From Bacteroidales bacterium UBA1077 (GTDB taxonomy: Bacteria; Bacteroidota; Bacteroidia; Bacteroidales; UBA932): DNA of 21,383 bases. Of the stretch, positions 1 through 8,392 are shown one piece after another. Position numbers and translations under genes: made by a program. A model generated the notes under the pieces. That model had not been told where the DNA came from. It ran no database searches and saw nothing but the letters and a program-made list of their open reading frames with translations. The stretch covers positions 1 to 21,383 of the forward strand of contig DCCQ01000094.1 in the NCBI GenBank assembly GCA_002314195.1, given 5' to 3'. Numbering within the stretch: the first letter of the stretch is position 1; each line of letters opens with the position of its first letter.

Positions 1-92
1 TCACGAAGTGACTGGGGGTTGAAAGTATATTGCTGGTTTTGAATATTGATGAATTTATTTGTAGTTGAAGAATCTGATTTTAGGAAAAGGGT

Positions 93-1799
93 ATGCTAGA
101 ATTCGAAATGACCGGCCGAGTAGGCCGAGACCTTAGGCCGGATGACGTGAGGATCGTCGCGGCGAGAGAGATGAACCTGCGTGGCAACGCGGTAATCAAT
201 GTGATAGACCCGACAAAGTCCTACCAGCCGACATTCCCGAACGCCGACGCGACCTGCGTGATCGCCAAACGTTCCATCGATGCGCGCAATGATGTGATCT
301 ACCGCTATCGCATCGAAGGCTATAACCATCGCTTTGAATCATACGTCCCGTACGAGATTCCTGAATATAAGGATGTCACCGAGGCCGAGCCCGTGATCAT
401 CATCGGAGCCGGTCCGGCCGGGATGTTCGCCGCGCTCAAGTTGCTGACACTCGGTTTCAAGCCTGTCATTCTAGAAAGAGGCAAGAACGTGCGTGACCGT
501 AAGTTCGACATGGCGAAACTCACCCGTGAGGGAATCCTGGACCCGGAGTCCAACTTCTGCTACGGTGAAGGCGGCGCCGGAACATTCTCTGACGGAAAAC
601 TCTTCACACGTTCGTCCAAGAGGGGGGACATCCGTGAGGTGCTCCACCAGTTTGTGAACTTCGGCGCAAGCCCGCAGATTCTTGTCGACGCGCACCCGCA
701 CATCGGAACGGATCGTTTGCCGAAGGTTGTGGAGAACATCCGCCAGTGCATCCAGTCCAAAGGTGGTGAATATCACTTCGGCACGAAAGTCACCGACATC
801 ACCCGCAAGGATGACGGCACGATTGAGGTGAAAGCCCTTGATTCAGAGAATCCAACGAAAGCCGGCAAACCAAGCGTGCAGACATATTCAGCGAAGAAGG
901 TCATTCTTGCGACAGGCCATTCCGCGCGAGACATCTACGATATGCTAGTCGCGAAGGACTGCGTCCTTGAGGCCAAGGGATTCGCGATGGGAGTCCGTGT
1001 GGAGCATCCGCAGGCCCTGATCAACGACATCCGCTACCACGGCCAGTGGGAGCCGGGAATGCCTGCTGCTGAATATTCATTCACTGAACAGGTTAACGAC
1101 CGTGGTGTGTTCTCGTTCTGCATGTGCCCGGGTGGCGTTCTGGTCCCTTCCGAGACCGAGCCGGAGACCATCGTGATGAACGGAATGTCCAACTCCGCCC
1201 GAAGCGGCAAGTTCGCCAACGCCGGAGTGGTCGTGCAGATCAACCCGGAGGACATCCCTGAGGAATATGCCGACAAGGGTGCTTTTGCCGGTCTTGAGTT
1301 CCAGAAGGATGTAGAAAGGAAGATGTGGGAATATGCCCACGAGCATTCTGATTCAGAGAATCCTTTTGTCGCTCCGGCCCAGAGGATGGTGGATTTCTGT
1401 GAGGGCGAGGAGTCCGAAGATCTTCCTGAGACCTCCTACAAGCCTGGTGTCGTTCCGGCTCCGCTCCACGAATTGCTTCCTCCGATCATCGCCGAGAGGC
1501 TTCAGGATGTGTTCCCGATCGTGAACCAGAAAACGATGAGAGGCTACTACACCAATGACGCGCTACTGATAGGTGTAGAGTCCAGGACCTCATCCCCGGT
1601 CCGCATCCCGAGAAATCCACGCAGCTGTGAGGCCGACGCGTTCCCTGGCCTGCTCCCATGTGGTGAGGGCGCCGGTTATTCCGGCGGCATCGTCTCTTCC
1701 GCCATTGATGGCATCAACTGCGCCGTCGCCGCCGCCCGCTCCCTTTCCGGGGCTGACACAGAGACAATTGAGTCTGCAGAGACGGACAATGGCTGCTGA
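93..1799 (+). CDS. FAD-dependent oxidoreductase, COG2509 family (function unassigned)
   Basis: A 568-residue cytoplasmic flavoprotein of the family annotated as 'NAD(P)/FAD-dependent oxidoreductase' (COG2509). An N-terminal domain of about 95 residues (with the family-typical KRSIDAR stretch) precedes the dinucleotide-binding fold GAGPAG at residues 105-110. Family hallmarks follow: NFCYGEGGAGTFSDGKL, DAHPHIGTDRLPKV, LATGHSARD, GVRVEHPQALI, FCMCPGGV, GVESRTSSPVRIPR and CGEGAGYSGGIVSSAIDG near the C-terminus, the last typical of FAD contact. Substrate and physiological role of the family are not established to my knowledge. The ATG at 93 follows AGGAAAAGGG, a reasonable ribosome binding site. 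The last 11 bases overlap the start of umuD, so the two are probably co-translated. Family assignment is secure; function is open. Confidence 0.93.
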   Translation: MLEFEMTGRVGRDLRPDDVRIVAAREMNLRGNAVINVIDPTKSYQPTFPNADATCVIAKRSIDARNDVIYRYRIEGYNHRFESYVPYEIPEYKDVTEAEPVIIIGAGPAGMFAALKLLTLGFKPVILERGKNVRDRKFDMAKLTREGILDPESNFCYGEGGAGTFSDGKLFTRSSKRGDIREVLHQFVNFGASPQILVDAHPHIGTDRLPKVVENIRQCIQSKGGEYHFGTKVTDITRKDDGTIEVKALDSENPTKAGKPSVQTYSAKKVILATGHSARDIYDMLVAKDCVLEAKGFAMGVRVEHPQALINDIRYHGQWEPGMPAAEYSFTEQVNDRGVFSFCMCPGGVLVPSETEPETIVMNGMSNSARSGKFANAGVVVQINPEDIPEEYADKGAFAGLEFQKDVERKMWEYAHEHSDSENPFVAPAQRMVDFCEGEESEDLPETSYKPGVVPAPLHELLPPIIAERLQDVFPIVNQKTMRGYYTNDALLIGVESRTSSPVRIPRNPRSCEADAFPGLLPCGEGAGYSGGIVSSAIDGINCAVAAARSLSGADTETIESAETDNGC

Positions 1800-2274
1800 G
1801 GAGGATAAGAAAGCGACTTTCGCTCCGATGATGGAAAGCGGCGTGCACGCTGGATTTCCGTCGCCGGCGCAGGACTACATCAATTCGTTCATCGACCTCA
1901 ACAAGGAGTTGGTGCGCCATCCAGCAGCGACTTTTTTCGCGCGCGTGGTGGGTGATTCCATGGTGGACGCCGATGTGAACGAGGGGGACGTGCTGGTGGT
2001 TGACAAGTCAATCGAACCGAAAGAGGGAGATATGGCCGTTTGTTTCATCGACGGTGAGTTCGCCTTGAAGTACATTTCTTTCCGTGATCCGGCCGATACG
2101 TCACATGCGCTTAAGGCTTCCAGACCTGGCATGTCCTATGATATTCTCAGGCATCAGAGAATATGGCTGCTGCCGGCCAATGAGAAATATCCTCCAATAG
2201 AAGTGACTGATTCCAACGATTTTACAGTCTGGGGAGTGGTAACTTACGTCATCAAGAAAGTGTGTACGCGCTAG
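1789..2274 (+). CDS. umuD: UmuD, self-cleaving subunit of DNA polymerase V
   Basis: A 161-residue S24-family protein closely resembling E. coli UmuD. In the SOS response UmuD is cleaved with RecA help, and UmuD' binds UmuC to form translesion polymerase V. Visible features: cleavage site Ala21-Gly22 followed by GFPSPAQDY (E. coli has Cys-Gly before GFPSPAADY), nucleophile Ser57 in GDSM, and general-base Lys94 in FALKY. The Ser-Lys spacing of 37 equals that of E. coli (60 and 97). I chose ATG 1789, giving MAAEEDKK, because the open frame upstream to 1627 lies entirely inside the oxidoreductase gene and is not part of the family. The start overlaps the previous gene by 11 bases and the end overlaps umuC by 13. 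No SOS box was recognised, so damage control is inferred from the family only. Confidence 0.93.
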   Translation: MAAEEDKKATFAPMMESGVHAGFPSPAQDYINSFIDLNKELVRHPAATFFARVVGDSMVDADVNEGDVLVVDKSIEPKEGDMAVCFIDGEFALKYISFRDPADTSHALKASRPGMSYDILRHQRIWLLPANEKYPPIEVTDSNDFTVWGVVTYVIKKVCTR

Positions 2275-3524
2275 TTGACTGCAACAATTTTTTCGTTTCG
2301 TGCGAAAGGGCGTTCCAGCCGGAGTTGGAAGGCCGTCCGGTCGTGGTGCTGTCCAACAATGACGGCTGTGTGGTCGCCCGCAGCAACGAGAGCAAGGCGA
2401 TGGGCATCAAGATGGGAACTCCGTTCTTCAAGGTGCGCTATCTCGTGGAGCAGGGGAGGTTGGTGGTGCGCTCGTCCAATTACACCCTTTACGGAGATCT
2501 TTCGTCACGAGTGATGTCGATTCTTGCCGAGGCGGCTCCCAGGTTGGAGGTTTATTCCATTGACGAGGCTTACATGGACATGGACGGAGTAGCGCCGGAA
2601 AGACTTCCGGGAATATGCTCGGCTCTCGTGACGAAGATCCGCCGATGGACTGGAATCCCGGTCAGCATCGGAATCGCCGGCACAAAGACTCTTGCCAAGG
2701 TCGCCAACCATTTCGCCAAAAAATACAAAGGGTATCGCGGTGTTTGCGTTATAGATTCGGATGACAAGATCCGTAAGGCTTTGGCCTTGACTCCGATAAG
2801 AGAGGTCTGGGGAATAGGCTGGCGTGGTGCGCCGAAGCTTGAGGCTGTCGGGGTCAAGACTGCTCTGGACTTTATTCAGAGACCGTCCGAGTGGGTCCGG
2901 GGGATGATGGGAATAGGCGGGGTCAGAACCTGGGCCGAACTTCAGGGACAGCGCATGGTCGAGGACGAGCGCAACGAAAAGCGCAAGAGCATCTGCACCT
3001 CGCGTTCGTTCGACAAGATGGTGACCGACTTGGATGAGATGACACTCAGGGTCTCAGACTTTGCCGGGAAATGCGCCGAAAAGTTGCGTAAAGATGGCAC
3101 GGCGGCATATTCAGTGGGTGTCTTCATCCAGACCAACCGCTTCCGGGATGACCTGCCGCAGTATTTCCCGAACGCAGGCGTCCGGCTTGATGTCCCCGCC
3201 AACAGCACCCAGGAGATTGTCGCCGCCGCCCTGCGCGCCTTGAGGATGGTCTTCCGCAGTGGCTTTGAATATAAGAGGGCCGGCGTGACCGTCTACGACA
3301 TCGTTGATGCCGAAGCCATCCAGGCCACCCTGTTTGATTTCGACCAGGAGACCCGTGACCGTGACGACCGTATCTCCAAGGTCATGGACTTGGTCAACAC
3401 TTCAGGCAGAAATGTCCTGAGGCTGGCAACCCAGCGCCCAGGACACTATTCTGACGGCATCCGCCGTGAATTCTGTTCTCGCCTCTATTCTACCGACTGG
3501 GCGGAACTTCTGGAAATCAAATGA
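2262..3524 (+). CDS. umuC: UmuC, Y-family translesion DNA polymerase V catalytic subunit
   Basis: A 420-residue Y-family polymerase, nearly the E. coli UmuC length (422). It copies damaged DNA with low fidelity when bound to UmuD' and RecA. Catalytic metal ligands are in place: Asp6 in DCNNFF and Asp101/Glu102 in SIDEAYMD. A little-finger domain follows, and QATLF at residues 354-358 fits a sliding-clamp binding motif. The UmuC-type C-terminus (REFCSRLYSTDWAELLEIK) separates it from DinB. The start is GTG at 2262, overlapping umuD by 13 bases, a tight coupling usual for umuDC. The stop TGA at 3522-3524 directly abuts the stop codon of the convergent downstream gene, with no terminator seen. 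Confidence 0.95.
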   Translation: MYALVDCNNFFVSCERAFQPELEGRPVVVLSNNDGCVVARSNESKAMGIKMGTPFFKVRYLVEQGRLVVRSSNYTLYGDLSSRVMSILAEAAPRLEVYSIDEAYMDMDGVAPERLPGICSALVTKIRRWTGIPVSIGIAGTKTLAKVANHFAKKYKGYRGVCVIDSDDKIRKALALTPIREVWGIGWRGAPKLEAVGVKTALDFIQRPSEWVRGMMGIGGVRTWAELQGQRMVEDERNEKRKSICTSRSFDKMVTDLDEMTLRVSDFAGKCAEKLRKDGTAAYSVGVFIQTNRFRDDLPQYFPNAGVRLDVPANSTQEIVAAALRALRMVFRSGFEYKRAGVTVYDIVDAEAIQATLFDFDQETRDRDDRISKVMDLVNTSGRNVLRLATQRPGHYSDGIRREFCSRLYSTDWAELLEIK

Positions 3525-4319
3525 TTATTTCACCTTCTCCCTCTTGCCGAGCATCTCGCGGACGAGGAGCGGCTCGTTGGTCGTGATGCAATCGACACCG
3601 AGGTCGATCATGTTCTGGATGTCCTTCTCCTTGTTGACTGTCCAGCAGTTGATGCTCATCTTGTTGTCCCGGGCCTGCTTGAACCATGTCGGGTTCTTCG
3701 CGAAGACCTTGTACTGGTAGTCAACGCCGTTGATTCCGAGCTTGGCGAGTTCTTCAGGACTCTTGTCACTTTCAAGGTACTGGACGGTGAATCCAGGACA
3801 GAGGGCGGCGAGCCTCTCGCACATATTCAGGCTGAACGAGATGAAAATCACTCGCTTAGGGTTGAATAGCCCGTGCTCCTTGAGTGCCTTGACGCTCTGG
3901 TCTACCATGTAGTCTTCGTGAGCCTTGTCGATCTGCTTCTTGAGCTCGAACACCAGCACGGTCTTCTTGCTCTTCTCGCCCTGGGTGAGATATTCATCCA
4001 GCGTAGGGATTTTCTCTCCGTTCTTCAGACGGCAGTCCTTGAAGTCAGCGTAGTCGTGGTCCCAGATCCGCATCCCGTCAATGTCCGGATCGTGGTGCAC
4101 GAGCATGACGAGATCGGAAGTGATGTGCACGTCGAACTCGCTGCCCCACAGCCCGTTCTGCTGCGCCAACTCAAGTGCTTTGATGGAGTTCTCGGCGTAT
4201 CCGGCCTCCTCGCAGTTCCAGAATCCTCTGTGCGCGGTCACCGCTATCTTCTGCGGAGCGCACGAAGCGGTCAGCGCAACCATGGCAGCCACCGCCGCAA
4301 CCTTAACAATCTTTTTCAT
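3525..4319 (-). CDS. Glycerophosphodiester phosphodiesterase, lipoprotein
   Basis: A 264-residue GDPD-family enzyme. Such enzymes hydrolyse glycerophosphodiesters to glycerol-3-phosphate and an alcohol. The N-terminus is a lipoprotein signal with candidate lipid Cys20 (LTASC), so it is probably anchored in an envelope membrane facing the periplasm. Catalytic features: His30-Arg31 in AHRGF, the Glu61-x-Asp63 metal pair in SEFDVH, and His75/His76 in VHHDPD. Late elements such as ISFSLNMCERL and NCWTVNKEKDIQNMIDLGVDCITTNEP complete the TIM barrel. I start at ATG 4319 rather than the in-frame TTG at 4325. It lies 52 bases after rsmG on the same strand with no clear terminator between, so it may be read from the polA operon. 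It converges with umuC. Confidence 0.9.
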   Translation of the reverse strand: MKKIVKVAAVAAMVALTASCAPQKIAVTAHRGFWNCEEAGYAENSIKALELAQQNGLWGSEFDVHITSDLVMLVHHDPDIDGMRIWDHDYADFKDCRLKNGEKIPTLDEYLTQGEKSKKTVLVFELKKQIDKAHEDYMVDQSVKALKEHGLFNPKRVIFISFSLNMCERLAALCPGFTVQYLESDKSPEELAKLGINGVDYQYKVFAKNPTWFKQARDNKMSINCWTVNKEKDIQNMIDLGVDCITTNEPLLVREMLGKREKVK

Positions 4320-4371
4320 ATTCAATTATCATTACAGTTTTTTTAATATTCCCGTTTCTTCGCCCGGAGCA

Positions 4372-5112
4372 TTACCGGCTAATGTCGATCACGAATTTCC
4401 CTTCGAAATAAGTGTCTGTCAGCCATGTGTTTATTGGCCATGTGGTGACAGAACCGCGACGCAGTCGCTCACGTGCCATCAGGTCGCATATCTCCTCGTT
4501 GATGTCGCCACCTTTCAGATAGAGGATGGATCTGGAATATTTCCCTTTCACCCATGGGTAGAAGTCGGTCAGTGACGCCACGGCACGTGATACCACGAAA
4601 TCGAATTTCTCGTTCAGGCTCTCGGCGCGGGCATTGACAATCTCCACGTTTTCAAGGCTTAATATATTCGCTATCTCCTTGGCTACGATGGTTTTCTTGC
4701 CGATGGAGTCGCACAATGTGAACTTCACATTTGGGAACATCACGGCCAGCGGGATGCCTGGGAAGCCTCCGCCGGTGCCAAGGTCCAGAACCTTCAATCC
4801 GGCAAGTGTGGCTTCTGCCGGTGATATGGCAGTGCATGACGAATCTGCGGCAGTCGCCAGACCGTCACCGCGCGGTGATGTGAACAGTGAATATGTCTCC
4901 GGACACTGTGTGCGGAGGTATTCGGCTATTGCCAAAGAATGCAGGACATGGTGATCGTAGAGACCGTCGATATCTTTCCGGGAGATGACGTTGATCTTGG
5001 CGTTCCATTCCCTGTAGCCACTGTCCATCAGCCTGAAACGCTCAAGCATTTCAGAAGTCACATCCGGAAATGAGGCTTTCAGGAATGACTCGAACTCTGC
5101 GAACGTCATCAT
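4372..5112 (-). CDS. rsmG: RsmG, 16S rRNA (guanine-527-N7) methyltransferase
   Basis: A 246-residue SAM-dependent methyltransferase (GidB) that makes m7G527 in 16S rRNA. Seen: the helical start with WNAKINVISRKD and HHVLHSLAIAEYL, the SAM motif VLDLGTGGGFPGIPLA, CDSIGKK, the family signature FDFVVSRAVASL, and YLKGG. About 39 residues, roughly residues 67-105, separate the N-terminal helix from the SAM motif, where E. coli has only a few; this insertion is rich in Ser, Thr, Ala and Gly. The start ATG at 5112 overlaps the TGA stop of the sigma factor gene (ATGA), which suggests translational coupling. A second ATG follows immediately at 5109. Confidence 0.94.
   Translation of the reverse strand: MMTFAEFESFLKASFPDVTSEMLERFRLMDSGYREWNAKINVISRKDIDGLYDHHVLHSLAIAEYLRTQCPETYSLFTSPRGDGLATAADSSCTAISPAEATLAGLKVLDLGTGGGFPGIPLAVMFPNVKFTLCDSIGKKTIVAKEIANILSLENVEIVNARAESLNEKFDFVVSRAVASLTDFYPWVKGKYSRSILYLKGGDINEEICDLMARERLRRGSVTTWPINTWLTDTYFEGKFVIDISR
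4867..4880. repeat. 14-bp perfect palindrome inside the rsmG insertion
   Basis: TCACCGC-GCGGTGA is an exact palindrome within the extra segment of rsmG that other family members lack. It may mark a small inserted sequence or be chance in GC-rich coding DNA. Confidence 0.35.
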
Positions 5113-5711
5113 ATTCCTTCTTCCTCCTGCCTGCGTAGGTCATCGATCATCTGCTTCGCTCGGCGGATCCGTGTCTTGACCGTGTTGAGCTCCATGTCAA
5201 GCGCCTCGGCGATTTCATTGTACTTCATTCCCTCGATGAGCCTCTTGCGGGCAATCTCCCGGTAGAGTTCCGGCAGGCGTTCGATGTACTTGGCGTGTTC
5301 CTCTTCATTTTCCGTCTTGATCAGGGAATTGAGGGCGTCCTCAGCCTGGTCCGGGATGACCTCCACGCCGGAAGGCTTGCTTTCGTCGTCAAGGTAAACT
5401 ATCTGGTTCTTTGGATGAACCCTCTGCTCTTGCTCCAGAGTGTCCAGAGCGGTGTTTTTGGCAATCGTGCACAGCCAAGTCAGGAAACGACTCTTGTACT
5501 GGTCGTAGGACTGGATCTGCCTGAACGCCTTCTCGAAACTGCGGCTGCAGATGTCGTCCGCCGCATAGTCGTCTATATTCTTGAAACGGGCCTTGATGTA
5601 GGACCGTAACTGTTCGATGTGCCGGTCCCATAAGGCGGTGAACGCCAATCCGTTCCCTCTTTGTGCCAAGATGATCAGCTCATCAGTGGGCTTCGAGCCA
5701 GTTTTTCCCAT
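5109..5711 (-). CDS. Sigma-70 family (ECF-like) RNA polymerase sigma factor
   Basis: A 200-residue two-domain sigma factor. Region 2 covers about residues 20-95 (ALWDRHIEQLRSYI, DDICSRSFEKAF, FLTWLCTIAKNTALD). An acidic linker (LDDESKPSGVEVIPDQAEDAL) leads to region 4 at about residues 135-190 (LPELYREIARKRLIEGMKYNEIAEAL, then ELNTVKTRIRRAKQ as helix-turn-helix). It should direct RNA polymerase to a special promoter set, but the regulon cannot be told from here. No anti-sigma factor is adjacent. The gene lies between polA and rsmG, overlapping polA by 29 bases and rsmG by 4, so it is probably made constitutively with polA. Confidence 0.9.
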   Translation of the reverse strand: MGKTGSKPTDELIILAQRGNGLAFTALWDRHIEQLRSYIKARFKNIDDYAADDICSRSFEKAFRQIQSYDQYKSRFLTWLCTIAKNTALDTLEQEQRVHPKNQIVYLDDESKPSGVEVIPDQAEDALNSLIKTENEEEHAKYIERLPELYREIARKRLIEGMKYNEIAEALDMELNTVKTRIRRAKQMIDDLRRQEEEGI

Positions 5712-8337
5712 AATTGCATTCTACTGTTAGTGGTACTGAAAGTTTTACAACATTTTCCATTCGGTCCGTAACGATCCGCTTCAAATTCTGGATCTCATCA
5801 GGAACCGCGTCGAACACCAGTTCGTCGTGGATCTGAAGGACCATCTTGCTTTTCATCCCGGCTTCGGTCATGGACTTGTCCACTTCGATCATAGCCATCT
5901 TGATGATGTCCGCCGAAGTGCCCTGGATGGGGGCGTTGACCGCGTTCCTTTCGGCCAGAGCTCTCAAAGTCCCGTTCTTGGAGTTGATGTCTGGAATGTA
6001 CCGTCTTCTTCCGAAGATGGTCTCAACGTATCCGGTTTCCCTGGCCGCGGCCTTGGTGTCCTCGATGAACGAGCGGATGGACGGGAATCCCGCGAAGTAA
6101 TCTTCTATGATCTTCTGGGCCTCCTTGCGGCCTATTCTCAACCTTTGTGCCAGTCCGAAGGCCGAGATTCCGTACATGATCCCGAAATTGGCCGTCTTGG
6201 CGATGCGTCTCTGGTCGGCTGTGACCTGCTCGTGAGGGATCCCGAAAATCTTCGCGGCGGTCGCGGCGTGGACATCGATCCCGTCCTTGAAGGCGTTGAT
6301 CAGATGCTGGTCGCAGCTCAGGTGCGCCATAATCCTCAGCTCGATCTGTGAATAGTCAGCCGAAAGGATCAGACCGTCAGGGGAGCTCGGCACGAACGCC
6401 TTGCGGATCTCCTTGCCCTGCTCGGACCTTATAGGAATATTCTGAAGGTTCGGGTTCGAGGAACTCAGCCGTCCCGTAGCCGTCAAAGACTGATTGAAGG
6501 TAGTGTGAACCTTGCCGTCGGAAGGGTCGATATACCCAGGGAACGGCTCAATGTAGGTTGAGAGCAGTTTCCGCACGGCGCGATACTCAAGGATCTCATC
6601 GATGATCGGATGCTTCTCCGCCAAATCCAGCAGGGTGGATTCTTCCGTTGAATATGTCCCGTTGGCGTTCTTCTTCGGCTTGTCGGAAAGCCTCAGCTTC
6701 TCGAACAGCAGCTCCCCGATCTGTTTGGGTGACGAGACATTGAGGTTCGGCTCTCCGGCCATTTCACGGATCCTGGCTTCCCTTGCGGTCACTTCCTTCC
6801 GGAGGTGCGCCGTGAAATCTTTCAGGGAATTGAGATCGACCTTTACCCCGTTGCGCTCCATCTTGGAAAGAACCTTGAGAAGCGGTTCCTCCATCGTGTC
6901 GTACAGGCTGGTGATCGAAGCCTTGACCAGTTTCTCACGTATCTTCTCTTGAAGCAGCAAGAGCACCGCGGCCTCCTTGCTCCTGTCCACTGAGATCTCG
7001 TCAGACGGAATGTCATCGAACAATGATCCTGTGGACGGGACGGAGGCTCTCGCTGAAGCGTCGTCAATCGACACTCCCAGAACGCCTTGCGCCAGCACAT
7101 CAATCTTGTGGCTCTTCTCAGGGTCAAGCAGATAGTGCATCAGGGCGATGTCGTGAAGCCTTCCCTGGAGCGCCACGCCGCCCGCGGCGAGAATGTTCAT
7201 CTGCCGCTTGAGGTCATCACCGCATTTCGCGACCGCCTCATTCTCAAGCAGCGCCTTGAACTCATGCGGACCTCCTTCCGCCGTGACAATCTTCTCCCCG
7301 GAGCGTGCCGCGATGATTATTCTTCTTGTTTTTGTGAATATGCTCCCGTCTGCTCCTTCCGTGATGACCGAGCATATTTCCGCCTTCACAGCGGCCTTGG
7401 CTACTTCTCCCGGACGTGCCTTGGAGATTTCAGGCAGCTCGGCGTCCGGCTTTTTTCCGCTCCCTCCGACATTCCCGATGAACCTGTTGAGGGAATTGAA
7501 CTCGTATTTCTCGAAAAGATCCGCCAGTTGTGGACCGTAATCCTGATTGACCTTCATGTCCTCGGTCGGGATGTCGATGTCAATGTCCGTCTTGATGGTG
7601 ACGAGCTCGTGACTGAGACCGATGTGGGCCCGTGCCTCCTCGAACTGGGATTTCTGTCTCGGCGTCAATTCGTCCAGATGCTCGTAGATTCTTTCAACAG
7701 AACCATACTTGGCCACCAGCTTCCCGGCTCCGACCTCACCCACACCCTTGACTCCGGGCACGTTGTCGGCCGTGTCCCCGCAGATGGTCAGCATGTCGAC
7801 GACCTGCCCGGGGGACTGGATGCCGTACTTCTCACAGACCTCCTTGACACCGATGATTTCGTTGTCGTTGCCGGCCTTGCCGGGCTTGTACTGCCAGATG
7901 TGAGGCCCGATGAGCTGTCCGTAATCCTTGTCGGGAGTCACCATATAGACATCAAGGCCTTCGCCTGCGCAACGTTTGGCCATAGACCCGATCACATCGT
8001 CAGCCTCGAATCCCTTCAGCATCAAGGTCGGAATATTCATTGCCTTGCAGAGCTCGGTCAGAGGTTCCAGAGCATCGATCACAAGCTGTGGAGTCTCCTT
8101 GCGGTTGGCCTTGTACTCAGGGTACATCTTGTTCCTGAAAGTGCCTCCTGGCGGGTCAAAGGCCACGGCCAGATAGTCCGGCCTTTCCCGGGCGAGCAGT
8201 TCGAGGATGTATTTGGTGAATCCGTAGAGAATGGACATGTCAGCTCCTTTGGAGTTGATCATCGGCCTCCTGAGAAACGCATAGTACATCTTGAAGACCA
8301 GAGCGTGTCCGTCAATGAAGAATATCTTTCCAGGCAT
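5683..8337 (-). CDS. polA: DNA polymerase I
   Basis: An 884-residue family A polymerase for Okazaki fragment maturation and repair synthesis. Residues 1 to about 290 are the 5'-3' flap nuclease (FFIDGHALVFKMYYAF, FDPPGGTFRNKMYPEYKANR, VTPDKDYGQL, GVKGVGEVGAGKL). Residues of about 310-480 correspond to the 3'-5' exonuclease fold, but the usual FDTET motif and the YxxxD motif are not there, so proofreading is probably lost. The polymerase domain is intact: motif A LSADYSQIELR near residue 658, motif B RRIAKTANFGIMYG near 714, and motif C QIHDELVFD near 838. ATG 8337 is 59 bases downstream of a good promoter. The stop lies 29 bases inside the sigma factor gene, which follows in the same transcript. 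Confidence 0.97.
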   Translation of the reverse strand: MPGKIFFIDGHALVFKMYYAFLRRPMINSKGADMSILYGFTKYILELLARERPDYLAVAFDPPGGTFRNKMYPEYKANRKETPQLVIDALEPLTELCKAMNIPTLMLKGFEADDVIGSMAKRCAGEGLDVYMVTPDKDYGQLIGPHIWQYKPGKAGNDNEIIGVKEVCEKYGIQSPGQVVDMLTICGDTADNVPGVKGVGEVGAGKLVAKYGSVERIYEHLDELTPRQKSQFEEARAHIGLSHELVTIKTDIDIDIPTEDMKVNQDYGPQLADLFEKYEFNSLNRFIGNVGGSGKKPDAELPEISKARPGEVAKAAVKAEICSVITEGADGSIFTKTRRIIIAARSGEKIVTAEGGPHEFKALLENEAVAKCGDDLKRQMNILAAGGVALQGRLHDIALMHYLLDPEKSHKIDVLAQGVLGVSIDDASARASVPSTGSLFDDIPSDEISVDRSKEAAVLLLLQEKIREKLVKASITSLYDTMEEPLLKVLSKMERNGVKVDLNSLKDFTAHLRKEVTAREARIREMAGEPNLNVSSPKQIGELLFEKLRLSDKPKKNANGTYSTEESTLLDLAEKHPIIDEILEYRAVRKLLSTYIEPFPGYIDPSDGKVHTTFNQSLTATGRLSSSNPNLQNIPIRSEQGKEIRKAFVPSSPDGLILSADYSQIELRIMAHLSCDQHLINAFKDGIDVHAATAAKIFGIPHEQVTADQRRIAKTANFGIMYGISAFGLAQRLRIGRKEAQKIIEDYFAGFPSIRSFIEDTKAAARETGYVETIFGRRRYIPDINSKNGTLRALAERNAVNAPIQGTSADIIKMAMIEVDKSMTEAGMKSKMVLQIHDELVFDAVPDEIQNLKRIVTDRMENVVKLSVPLTVECNYGKNWLEAH

Positions 8338-8392
8338 TATTCCATTTTGTTTTACCAGCGACCGGCCGTAGGATTATGACCGATCAAAGCCT

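Noticed and set aside
1..92. End of an upstream gene in the first 92 bases
   Set aside because: All three plus frames hit stops early and no recognisable protein can be read; it contains AT-rich DNA, one GAATAT and the ribosome binding site of the first gene, without a clear promoter.
1627..1788. N-terminal extension of umuD within the oxidoreductase gene
   Set aside because: The extension is a frame-shifted reading of the conserved FAD domain; UmuD proteins start close to the cleavage site as ATG 1789 does.
7087..8379. Long plus-strand open frame of 430 codons opposite polA
   Set aside because: It is the antisense shadow of a highly conserved polA segment; the translation shows no recognisable domain and has atypical composition.
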